A stretch of 64,000 nucleotides of DNA from the NCBI RefSeq assembly GCF_023898315.1, contig NC_064621.1, positions 127,594,521 to 127,658,520 of the forward strand, read 5' to 3'. Each line of letters starts with the position of its first letter. Positions within the stretch are counted from its first letter, which is position 1. Made by a program: the position numbers and the translations under genes. Origin of the DNA: Schistocerca nitens. Its lineage: Eukaryota; Arthropoda; Insecta; Orthoptera; Acrididae. Positions 1-8,689 of this stretch are shown here, piece by piece. The notes beneath the pieces were generated by a model. It ran no database searches, was not told the DNA's origin, and saw only the letters and a list, made by a program, of their open reading frames with translations.

Positions 1-1000
1 TAGACCGTACACCCGAACAACGCCGAATGTTTCTATCTCCGGATGTTGCTACACGACGTACAGGGACTAACTAGTTTCACAGATATGAAGGCTGTTACGG
101 TTACCTATATCAAACGTACAGAGAAGCATACCAGCGCTTAGGACTACTGGAAAACGACTACTACTGGGAATTAACTCTCAGCTTCAGCTGGTCAAATAAA
201 AGACTTGCCATAATTCCAAAAACATGTAACCCATTGAACCCAAAACAGCTATGGGACTCCTTCAGAGACAGTATGAGTGATGATATACTGTATCAACCCC
301 GACTAGCTCGTATTGAACTGACCGTCGAATTCAACGACAACATATTCAGTGAAACACTCATTCACCTAGAAGATAAATGTTTAGCTATAAACAACGAGAC
401 CTTAGCACAACTTTCGATGCAAGAACCACGAAAAGTTGCTATCAGTGTGTTCGAAATTACAAAGCAATAAAGCTACAGCATCAACGAACTACTTCTATAC
501 ATTGTTGACAACAAACCACTCCAAAATGACAATCAAAAGGAAATTTACAACATTATCCTGGACTGATTCGACAACAACACTGGTGGAATTATTTACTTGG
601 ACGCTCCAGGCGGCACCGGGAAACGTTTCTAATAAATCTGTTGCTGGTGGGATTACGTGCTAAACAACACATCGCACTTGTACTGGCATCATCCAGTACT
701 GCAGCATTGCAGGACGAACAGCCCACTCCGCCCTACAACTACCGCTGAATACAGCCCAATTCCCAGTATGTAAAATATCACCAGCATCTGGACGAGTGAA
801 CGTCTTAAGTAAGTTAAAACTATATTCTGGGAGGAATGCACAGTAGCACATAAAAACCCATTCGACGCCATGGATAGAACATTACAAGCCTTGCGACGAA
901 ACTCTGAAGTGATGTGAGGAGCTCCACTCATACTTCCAGGAGTTTTTCGACAAACACGTTCAGTTATCCCCAAGTTAGCACCAGCAGACGAGATCAATAT
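1..1000 (+). pseudogene. Helitron Pif1-like helicase, N-terminal part of the helicase domain (broken)
   Basis: Translation in shifting frames gives Helitron helicase blocks: a stretch rich in LENDYYWELTL (about 140-175), the NPLNPKQLWDSFRDSMSDD region (from 234), then a Walker A loop DAPGGTGKRF at about 602-631 followed by LLVGLRAKQHIALVLASSST. The usual Walker A ends GKT; here it reads GKR. Further on HSALQLPLNT and a FFDKHVQLS-like stretch appear. Stops and frameshifts occur near 80, 470, 565, 632 and 700. In an intact Helitron this SF1 helicase unwinds DNA during rolling-circle transposition. The reading resumes after the mariner insertion at 2322. Confidence 0.75.
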
Positions 1001-1001
1001 A
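823..1001 (+). repeat. Left copy of a 179-bp direct repeat flanking a mariner
   Basis: The helicase segment from TATTCTGGGAGGAATGCAC to GATCAATATA occurs at 823-1001 and again at 2320-2498, immediately on each side of the mariner at 1002-2319. I see about four base differences between the copies (for example CACAGTAG versus CACAATAG). This is a tandem duplication of Helitron coding sequence with the mariner exactly at the junction. Confidence 0.85.
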
Positions 1002-2319
1002 CGAGGTGTGGCTAGAAAAAACCGGACTGATGCTGGAAAAAACATTTATTTACAATTATTTACAATTTCATGTTATCTCCTTCAATGTACTCACCTCCTC
1101 GGTCTCTACACCGCTCCATACGAATTTTCCACTGTTCATAGCAATGCTGCAGATCATTTTCGGTAAGTCCATACATTACTTCCGTCGCTTTTTCTTTTAC
1201 TGCTTCAACAGTCTCAAATCTAGTTCCTTTCAAAGCTGACTTGACTTTAGGGAAAAGAAAAAAGTCACAGGGGGCCAAATCAGGTGAGTAGGTGGATGAT
1301 CTAAGATGGAAATGTTGTGTTTTGCCAAAAACGTCTTCACTGACAACGCACTGTGAGCTGGGGCATTGTCTTGGTGAAGGATCCATGACTTTTTTCTCCA
1401 CAAATCGTTCCGTTTTCTCCGTACTCGCTCACGTAGGGTAGCCAGGACGCTAATGTAGTAATGCTGATTCACTGTTTGTCCCTCTGGTACCCAATCAATG
1501 TGCACAATCCCTTTGATGTCAAAAGAAACAATCATCATTGCCTTGAATTTCGATTTTGACATTCGTGCTTTTTTTTGTCGTGGAGAACCAGGAGTTTTCC
1601 AATGCATCGATTGGCGTTTAGTTTCGGGATCGTAAGTAAAAAACCACGATTCATCGCAAGTAATAACATTTTGTAAGAAGGTGGGATCACTTTCAATGTT
1701 TTCCAGGATGTCAGAACAAATCATTCTTCGGCGTTCCTTCTGTTCAATTGTGAGACACTTTGGAACCATTTTTGAACACATTTTGTTCATGTTGAAACTT
1801 TCATGAAGAATCTGCCTAACACTTTCCTTGTCAACTCCTGTTAACTCAGACACTGCTCTGATTGTTAAACGGCGATCTTGTCGAACAAGTTTACCGATTT
1901 TTTCAATGTTTGCATCAGTTTTTGCTGACAATGGTCTGCCAGTGCGAGTGTCATCACTGGTGTCTTCGCGGCCATCTTTAAATCGTTTAAACCACTCAAA
2001 CACTTGTGTTCGCGATAAACAATCATCGCCGTACACTTGTTGTAACATTACAAACGTTTCACTTGCAGATTTTCCTAGTTTGAAACAAAATTTGATGTTA
2101 ACACGCTGTTCTTTCTGTACACTCAACATTTTCCGGCGCACAGACAAAACGTCAACTACTTAAAACAGACGCCACGGGCAGACTGAGTGCAGGAGGCAGA
2201 TGAAACTCGAGCAGTAGGCGGAGCGAGAGTCACGTGACAGGCCACGCGACTTTCAGCCTTATTGCATTCGTTTTATTGTTTCACCAGTACTAGTCCGGTT
2301 TTTTTCTAGCCACACCTCG
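1002..2319 (-). mobile_element. mariner element (1,318 bp), TA target duplication
   Basis: Terminal inverted repeats start CGAGGTGTGGCTAGAAAA at 1002 and end with the complement at 2319. Both are bordered by TA (1000-1001 and 2320-2321), the target duplication of Tc1/mariner elements. The length is typical of mariner. The transposase lies on the minus strand and has a frameshift, so this copy is probably inactive. It sits between two copies of a Helitron segment. Confidence 0.92.
1060..2147 (-). pseudogene. mariner transposase (D,D34D type), one frameshift
   Basis: Reading from 2147 down, an N-terminal helix-turn-helix region (VFEWFKRFKDGRED, then SDDTRTGRP) is followed by the catalytic blocks ITCDESWFF (first Asp) and LHQDNAPAHS (second Asp). 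Near 1297 the frame shifts: the main frame runs into HPPTHLIWPPV while another frame restores YSPDLAPCDFFLFPK (third Asp) and continues to GGEYIEGDN at the C-terminus. Apart from this indel the protein is complete, about 345 residues. It would cut and paste DNA at TA sites. The frameshift separates the third catalytic Asp from the first two. Confidence 0.9.
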
Positions 2320-2498
2320 TATTCTGGGAGGAATGCACAATAGCACATAAAAACCCATTCGACGCCATGGATGGAACATTACAAGCCTTGCGACGAAACT
2401 CTGAAGTGATGTGAGGAACTCCACTCATACTTCCAGGAGTTTTTCGACAAACACGTCCAGTTATCCCCAAGTTAGCACCAGCAGACGAGATCAATATA
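2320..2498 (+). repeat. Right copy of the 179-bp direct repeat flanking a mariner
   Basis: Near-identical to 823-1001 (about four differences). The Helitron reading continues from this copy, not from the left one, into the downstream helicase sequence. Confidence 0.85.
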
Positions 2499-3316
2499 TG
2501 CTCAAAAAAAAAAAAAATCACGTCCCTGGCCACACAAAAATACTACGAATAACAAGAAATATGAGAGCTGAATTATCGAAGACGAAACAACAGCACATTG
2601 TGCTCAACAACTTTTACAAACATGTGAAGGCACATGCCCTACAGACCAGACGACCGGGCTCATTAAACTCAACAGTGATCTCTGCTACATGGCCACTGCT
2701 GAAAACGAACTCATCGACCAAATTTATCCAAAAAATTTTCACAACTGTACCAATCCGTACTGGCTATTTGAACGGGTAAATCTGGCAACGAAACATAATA
2801 TTGTCGACGATGTCAGCTTTAGTATTCAAAAGAAAATTCCCGGTAAAGAGGGATATAGAAATCGATCGATGCGGTGGTAAACGTTGAAGGTAGTTTGAAG
2901 TTACCCACGGAACTTCTAAAGTCTTTGCAAGTACCAGGGGTTCTAATACACTGACTTTGACTGAAAACTGAATCTGCGATCATACCACTGATTAATCTCA
3001 ACTCACCAAAACTGTGTAATGGAACAAGGATGATTGTCAGACAGCTGTCGAATAACATCATCGAAGCCGAACTTATGACTCGAAATTACAAAGAACACGC
3101 ACTATTTATGCCCAGAATATCACTGTTCTCTAATGAACTGCCATTCCAGTTTAAAAAGACTGCAATGTCCAATCAAAGTAGCCTACGGTTTTACGGTTAA
3201 CAAAGCCCAAGGACAAACTTTAAAATATTGCGGCATCGACCTCAAAGACTCCTGCTTCTCTCACGATCAGCTATAGGTAGTAGATGTATATATCCCGGAA
3301 CACAAAATGAAAATGT
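2322..3316 (+). pseudogene. Helitron Pif1-like helicase, C-terminal part (broken)
   Basis: After the duplicated segment, frames at 2510-2880 read RITRNMRAEL (a hallmark of Helitron helicases), LNSDLCYMATAENELI and YPKNFHNC. Later frames give LINLNSPKLCNGTRM, then PFQFKRLQCPIKVAYGFTVN followed by KAQGQTL at about 3140-3220, the C-terminal helicase motif, then CFSHDQL. Stops and frameshifts are frequent. The expected C-terminal tail is recognisable only as a short PEHKMKMLF-like stretch. This is the last coding part of the Helitron; its non-coding 3' end follows to about 4857. Confidence 0.8.
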
Positions 3317-3400
3317 TGTTTATAAGCACGTATTGTAAATAGTTAGATATGCTTTGAATAAAAAATTTTACCCCTTATACCTTAACAAGTATTGTAAGTA

Positions 3401-4738
3401 CGAGGGCAGTTCAATAAGTAATGCAACACATTTTTTTCTGAAACAGGGGTTGTTTTATTCAGCATTGAAATACACCAGGTTATTCCCCAATCTTTTAGCT
3501 ACACAACACTATTTTTCAACGTAATCTCCATTCAATGCTACGGCCTTACGCCTCCTTGAAATGAGGGCCTGTATGCCTGCACGGTACCATTCCACTGGTC
3601 GATGTCGGAGCCAACGTCGTACTGCATCAATAACTTCTTCATCATCCGCGTAGTGCGTCCCACGGATTGCGTCCTTCATTGGGCCAAACATATGGAAATC
3701 CGACGGTGCCAGATCGGAGCTGTAGGGTGCATGAGGAAGAACAGTCCACTGAAGTTTTGTGAGCTCCTCTCGGGTGCGAAGACTTGTGTGAGGTCTTGCG
3801 TTGTCATGAAGAAGGAGAAGTTCGTTCTGATTTTTGTGCCCACGAACACGCTGAAGTCGTTTCTTCAATTTCTGAAGAGTAGCACAATACACTTCAGAGT
3901 TGATCGTTTGACCATGGGGAAGGACATCGAACAGAATAACCCCTTCAGCGTCCCAGAAGACTGTAACCATGACTTTACCAGCTGAGGGTATGGCTTTAAA
4001 CTTTTTCTTGGTAGGGGAGTGGGTGTGGCGCCACTCCATTGATTGCCGTTTTGTTTCAGGTTCGAAGTGATGAACCCATGTTTCATCGCCTGTAACAATC
4101 TTTGACAAGAAATTGTCACCCTCAGCCACATGACGAGCAAGCAATTCCGCACAGATGGTTCTCCTTTGCTCTTTATGGTGTTCGGCTAGACAACGAGGGA
4201 CCCAGCGGGAACAAACCTTTGAATATCCCAACTGGTGAACAATTGTGACAGCACTACCAACAGAGATGTCAAGTTGAGCACTGAGTTGTTTGATGGTGAT
4301 CCGTCGATCATCTCGAACGAGTGTGTTCGCACGCTCCGCCATTGCAGGAGTCACAGCTGTGCACGGCCGGCCCGCACGTGGGAGATCAGACAGTCTTGCT
4401 TGACCTTGCGGCGATGATGACACACGCTTTGCCCAACGACTCACCGTGCTTTTGTCCACTGCCAGATCACCGTAGACATTCTGCAAGCGCCTATGAATAT
4501 CTGAGATGCCCTGGTTTTCCGGCAAAAGAAACTCGATCACTGCCCGCTGTTTGCAACGCACATCCGTTACAGACGCCATTTTAACAGCTCTGTACAGCGC
4601 TGCCACCTGTCGGAAGTCAATGAAACTATACGAGACGAAGCGGGAATGTTTGAAAATATTCCACAAGAAATTTCCGGTTTTTTCAACCAAAATTGGCCGA
4701 GAAAAAAATGTGTTGCATTACTTATTGAACTGCCCTCG
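3401..4738 (-). mobile_element. mariner element (1,338 bp) with intact transposase, TA target duplication
   Basis: Inverted repeats CGAGGGCAGTTCAATAAGTA (from 3401) and its complement (ending at 4738) are flanked by TA at 3399-3400 and 4739-4740. The repeats match over roughly 30 bases. The interior holds one uninterrupted transposase frame on the minus strand. The insertion is in the Helitron 3' tail, inside a short duplicated motif. Confidence 0.95.
3509..4579 (-). CDS. mariner transposase, apparently intact (356 aa)
   Basis: The start is the ATG at 4577-4579 (MASVTDVRCKQRAVIEFLL); the frame is also open further upstream but that stretch lies in the terminal repeat. Residues 1-110 form two helix-turn-helix regions (QNVYGDLAVDKSTVSRW and DDRRITIKQLS). 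A linker WVPRCLAEHHKEQR is at 126-139. The catalytic triad is D165 (TGDETWVHH), D259 (LLHDNARPHT) and D294 (YSSDLAPSDFHMF), with 34 residues between the last two, so this is a D,D34D mariner. Length and all hallmarks are those of a functional enzyme. No stop or frameshift is visible, so the insertion is young or the copy still active. It would act in the nucleus at the 3401 and 4738 ends. Confidence 0.93.
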   Translation of the reverse strand: MASVTDVRCKQRAVIEFLLPENQGISDIHRRLQNVYGDLAVDKSTVSRWAKRVSSSPQGQARLSDLPRAGRPCTAVTPAMAERANTLVRDDRRITIKQLSAQLDISVGSAVTIVHQLGYSKVCSRWVPRCLAEHHKEQRRTICAELLARHVAEGDNFLSKIVTGDETWVHHFEPETKRQSMEWRHTHSPTKKKFKAIPSAGKVMVTVFWDAEGVILFDVLPHGQTINSEVYCATLQKLKKRLQRVRGHKNQNELLLLHDNARPHTSLRTREELTKLQWTVLPHAPYSSDLAPSDFHMFGPMKDAIRGTHYADDEEVIDAVRRWLRHRPVEWYRAGIQALISRRRKAVALNGDYVEK

Positions 4739-4916
4739 TAGTTAGAATATGTTTTGAAAAAAAAATTTCCTCTTATACTTTACGGTTGATCCTTCTGTTC
4801 CAACTACCACGCAATCTCATATCAACTCTCTGGGCGAAGCTGGGTACTACAGCCAGTATACTCTAAGGGAAAGATAGATAGATGGACAGACAGAGAGAGA
4901 GAGAAACGACACACAA

Positions 4917-6741
4917 CGAAGGAATTATCCGAATGTGAGGGAGATTGGTAGAAGTGATGTACATGTACAGACAAGCAAATTGCTACAATCTCAGAAAAAC
5001 TGGGTGATTTAATCAGGACAACGGGCTTCGCAAAATGAGCACGTCAATAACGCTTGGGCCACCTACGCCCCTTATGTTATTTGGCTTGGCGTTGGCTGAT
5101 GGAGTTGTTGGATCTCCTGCTGAGGGATATCATGCCAAATTGTGCCCGATTGGCACGTTATATTGTCGAAATCCCGAGCGGAGTAGCCTTCGCATAACGC
5201 TCCAAACGCTCTCAGTTGGGCAGAGATCTGTCAACCTTGCTGGCCAACGTAGTTTTCTTTGTAATTTCATTCAACAAGAACTGATATTTTAATCAGACAG
5301 AATGGGCATGTTATAAGCGAGACGGAACAGTTCAAGTTCCTAGGCGTACGGATAGATAGTAAACTGTTGTGGAAAGCCCATGTTCAGGATCTTGTTCAGA
5401 AACTAAATGCCGCTTTATTTACCATTAGAACAGTATCTGAAATAAGTGACCTTCCAACACGAAAAGTAGTATACTTCGCATATTTTCATACGCTTATGTC
5501 ATATGGTATTATTTTTTGGGGTAATTCTTCTGATTCAAAAAGGGTATTTTTGGCTCAAAAACGGGCTGTTCGAGCTATGTATGGTGTAAGTTCGAAAACC
5601 TCTTGTCGACCACTATTCAATAGTCTGGGAATTTTGACATTGCCCTCACAGTATGTATTTTCTTTAATGTCGTTTGTTGTTAGCAATATTAGCTTATTCC
5701 CAAGAGTTAGCAGCTTTCACTCAGTTAATACTAGGCAGAAATCAAATCTGCATGTGGAATGCACTTCCTTGACTCTTGTGCAGAAAGGATTGCAGTATTC
5801 TGCTGCATCCATTTTCAATAAGCTACCACAAGAACTCAAAAATCTTAGCAGTAGCCCAAACACTTTTAAGTCTAAACTTAAGAGTTTCCTCATGGCTCAC
5901 TCCTTCTATTCTGTCGAGGAGCTCCTGGAAGCGCTAAAAAATTAAGCAAATTCCAGTGTTACATATTTCATTTTCTTTATTTAAACTAACGACTTGTCGC
6001 CTGAATATGTTTCTTATATTTCATTTTATCTGTTTCTGCAATCGTGTTATAATTTCATGTATTGACTCCTTCCATGACCATGGAGACTTCTCCTAAATGT
6101 GGTCCCACGGAACAATAAATAAATAAATAAATAAATAAATAAAAATAAAACAAACTCCCTTTGCGTGTGGGCGGGCATTATCTTGCTCAAATGTAAGGCT
6201 AGGATCGCTTTCCATCAAGGGCAACAAAACGATGTGTAGACTATAGTTCATGTATTGCTGTGCTGTGAATGTGAAGCGGATAACAACCAAAGAGCTCCTG
6301 CTATGAAAAGAAATGCCACCCAGGCCACCACTCCTGGTTGTCGGGCGGCACTTAGGTTGGCATCCCACTGCAATGCGGGGCGTCTCCAGACGCGTCTTCG
6401 CCTGGAATCTCATTGATTGGAGTAGAACTGATCTCTCCCCGATTAAGAAGGTTTGGATCATTATGGGCGGGGCCGGGGATTTTGACGATTTAACGCGACA
6501 GTTGGATTGAATTTGGTTCTAATGCCTTCGGGAAGATATCAAACAACTCTGTCAAATAATGCTAAGACGGAAACTACTTGTTTAACGGCCAAAGATGTAT
6601 CAACGCGTTATTTACTTGCTAAAATTGTGAATCTCTTTCTCTTGAGTAAATAGTGCAGATTTTCTGAAATTGTAATCATTTGCTTGTCTGTACACGTGCA
6701 TCACATCTATCGATTTCCGTCCCATTCCGATAATTCCTTCG
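4917..6741 (-). mobile_element. Tc1-like element, decayed, split by a LINE fragment
   Basis: About 90 bases at 4917-5010 (starting CGAAGGAATTATCCGAATG) recur inverted at 6650-6741, giving long terminal inverted repeats. Minus-strand translation between them shows Tc1 transposase debris: TFEQDNARPHA (second catalytic Asp) near 6180 and, at lower coordinates, TIWHDIPQQEIQQLHQ, the usual C-terminal helix. The two parts are separated by a LINE fragment (5264-6144). No TA duplication is recognisable at the ends. No open frame remains and the element is inactive. Confidence 0.65.
5264..6144 (+). mobile_element. 5'-truncated LINE with C-terminal reverse-transcriptase ORF and AAAT tail
   Basis: An open frame ends at 5945. 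It reads ETEQFKFLGVRIDSKLLWKAH (post-RT thumb-type motif), then SYGIIFWGNSSDSKRVF, KRAVRAMYGVSSKTSCRPLF and LKSFLMAHSFYSVEELL. These are the C-terminal blocks of non-LTR retrotransposon reverse transcriptases of the Jockey/CR1 kind; the clade is uncertain. A short 3' UTR and a tail of tandem AAAT units (6112-6144) mark the 3' end. The catalytic RT domain is missing, the usual result of incomplete reverse transcription. It lies inside the Tc1-like element. Confidence 0.8.
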
Positions 6742-7248
6742 CGGTTCGTCGATTATTGTACTTCCATTTTTTAAAATTTTTGTATGTTCTTGTATTTTAT
6801 TTTTTGTCGTAGAGTGTAGTTTTATTCGGCTACAATGCTTTGTGTTAAAGACGTTTCGTGGGCGCTTTTTATCACATAGCGTTGCAGCGATAATTAAATG
6901 GTCGAATGTATCTCAAGTGTTCTCTCCATTGTTATTCGGGTCACCTGATGATGTATGTCTGAAAGAAATTAGCAGTGAATAATATTTCATCAGTAACTCT
7001 TGCTGATTCGTAAATATGTCTTTATTCAAATTAGCTGCAGACTGCAGTTCTTTCAAACGAATTCGGTTCACAGTGCTATAATGGTGATTTTACGGGTGAG
7101 TAAGCTACTTAAAGAAGGAGAGATTCTTAATCGGAAGGACGTGTTATAGCGGGGTGACATCTGACTAGACTGTCAAGCTGCAATAGGCCTCTTACCACTG
7201 AAAGCACGTCACGTGCAAATTAGTTCGCCACGGTATAGAGGAAGAGTC
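6742..7248. other. Intergenic, nothing recognised
   Basis: AT-rich sequence without a coding signature, clear repeat ends or RNA gene. A CCTGATGATG...GAAA string near 6950 was considered and rejected as a ribozyme. Confidence 0.5.
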
Positions 7249-7249
7249 A

Positions 7250-7540
7250 GGTGGGACTGACCACTATTTTGTGCAGTTTCGTGATGACTCTTGCTTCTAT
7301 TTGTTACCGTCAGGTCGAAGGCGTCGTGTCCAGAAACCACCTGCTGGAATGACACAGGAAGCAACTATTCTCGTGACCCGTACCTCTCCAATCCTGGAAT
7401 CATGGTGTCAGGAGCTGTCGAATATGACAACAGGACTGATTTATTAGATGGCAAGATCTGTTATCAAAGCCTTCATGAGAAGGGAAGCAAATGGCATGTT
7501 CCAGGAGGCTAACGTAAAAGTCCACTCCGCTGTTTACACA
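7250..7540 (+). pseudogene. Possible Tc1-like transposase relic
   Basis: Plus-strand frames give FRDDSCFYLLPSGRRRRVQ, similar to the Tc1 block FSDESRF...DGRxRVW. About 60 residues later comes GMFQEANVKVHSA, similar to the block around the second catalytic Asp (FQQDNARPH). The order and spacing fit a Tc1 core, but both catalytic blocks are mutated. The identification is tentative. Confidence 0.4.
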
Positions 7541-7548
7541 AATATATA

Positions 7549-8313
7549 CAGGGTGTTACAAAAAGGTACGGCCAAACTTTCAGAAAACATTCCTCACACA
7601 CAAATAAAGAAAATATGTTATGTGGACATGTGTCCGGAAACGCTTAATTTCCATGTTAGAGCCCATTTTAGTTTCGTTCACCTACGCTCATTGGAGCACG
7701 TTATCATGATTTCATACGGGAGACTCTACCTGTGCTGCTAGAACATGTGCCTTTACAGGTACGACACAACATGTGGTCCATGCGCGATGGAGCTCCTGCA
7801 CATTTCAGTCGAAGTGTTCGTACGCTTCTCAACAACAGCTTCGGTGACCGATAGATTGGTAGAGGCGGACCAATTCAATGGCCTCCACGCTCTCCTGACC
7901 TCAACCCTCTTGACTTTCATCTATGGGGGATTTGAAAGCTCTTGTCTACGCAACCCCGGTACCAAATGTAGAGACTCTTCGTGCTCGTATTGTGGACGGC
8001 TGTGATACAATACGCCATTCTCCAGGGCTGCATCAGCGCATCAGGGATTCCATGCGACGGAGGGTGGATGCACGTATCCTCGCTAACGGAGGACATTTTG
8101 AACATTTCCTGTAACAAAGTGTTTGAAGTCACGCTGGTACGTTCTGTTGCTGTGTGTTTCCATTCCGTGATTAATGTGATTTGAAGAGAAGTAATAAAAT
8201 GAACTCTAACATGGAAGGTAAGCGTTTCCGGACACATGTCCACATCGTCTTTTCTTTCTTTGTGTGTGAGGAATGTTTCCTGAAAGTTTGGCCGTACCTT
8301 TTGTAACACCCTG
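7549..8313 (+). mobile_element. Internally deleted mariner-like element (765 bp) with long inverted repeats
   Basis: Ends CAGGGTGTTACAAAAAGG (7549) and its complement (8313) are bordered by TA at 7547-7548 and 8314-8315. Inverted similarity extends about 110 bases inward and includes a GGACATGTGTCCGGAAACGC block. The interior keeps only the C-terminal part of a transposase on the plus strand: MRDGAPAHFSRSVRTLL (second Asp region), then in another frame LVYATPVPNVETLRARIVD and ANGGHFEHFL. The N-terminus, DNA-binding domain and first Asp are missing. This looks like a non-autonomous derivative mobilised by a related transposase, possibly of the family at 8690 or 33473. Confidence 0.85.
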
Positions 8314-8456
8314 TATTACTCAGCGTGGCTGTGATTACCACGGCGAGCTATTGCGTACCTGAACAATCTCTGGCCTACGTAAATTGCAATCATTATGTAT
8401 GGTATACATTTTACTTAGAACAGTCCTACCTTTTACAATCTGTTCTCGCTAATATA
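8314..8456. other. Flank of the large PLE insertion, nothing recognised
   Basis: Short stretch between the 765-bp mariner-like element and the 13-bp target duplication (8457-8469) of the Penelope-like element. It contains no feature I can support. Confidence 0.4.
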
Positions 8457-8542
8457 AAGTTTCATGCTGCGATGTTTAAAGCTTCCCCGGCGTACTGATT
8501 GTTCCATAAAAACACGGGAGAACTGCCAGATGTCAGTAACGT

Positions 8543-8587
8543 CCTGACACGATATTACGGCGCAGAGTCTTCTGGACATCTTCAGGT
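8543..8587 (-). ncRNA. Hammerhead-ribozyme-like motif in the host PLE terminal repeat (degenerate)
   Basis: On the minus strand ACCTGAAGATGTCC contains CTGAAGA, which fits the hammerhead core CUGANGA. A possible stem II and CGTAATATCGTG follow, where a functional core would have GAAA. The partner repeat at 17505-17535 has CGAAATATCGTG instead, so the GAAA has probably mutated here. PLEs are known to carry hammerhead motifs in their pseudo-LTRs. This copy is unlikely to self-cleave. Confidence 0.35.
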
Positions 8588-8689
8588 GAGTACCACTGTA
8601 GTAGTACTGGCGAATACACGCTGAGCTCTGCTATTTAAAGCCATACTGAGGTTACATTGCGCATGCACTGCTCAGCGTGCGCGTTCATA

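Larger units (their letters stand above)
1..4857 (+). mobile_element. Helitron, 3' portion, interrupted by two mariner elements
   Basis: Helicase-like coding sequence runs from the window edge to about 3316 and is followed by a non-coding tail. The tail ends near 4857 in GGCGAAGCTGGGTACTAC and then CAGCCAGT, which resembles the 3' ends of insect Helitrons (normally ending CTRR). The element is cut at 1002-2319 and 3401-4738 by mariner insertions at TA sites. Its 5' end and Rep domain lie outside the window. The coding part has several stops and frameshifts, so this copy is dead. The exact 3' end is inferred because no hairpin was verified. Confidence 0.7.

Noticed and set aside
6112..6144. 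AAAT-repeat run as an independent microsatellite
   Set aside because: It directly follows a LINE 3' UTR and is the LINE's own tail.
6940..6985. CCTGATGATG...CTGAAAG as a hammerhead ribozyme
   Set aside because: The core strings are present, but I could not form stem II or a stem I with the flanks, and no PLE sequence surrounds it.
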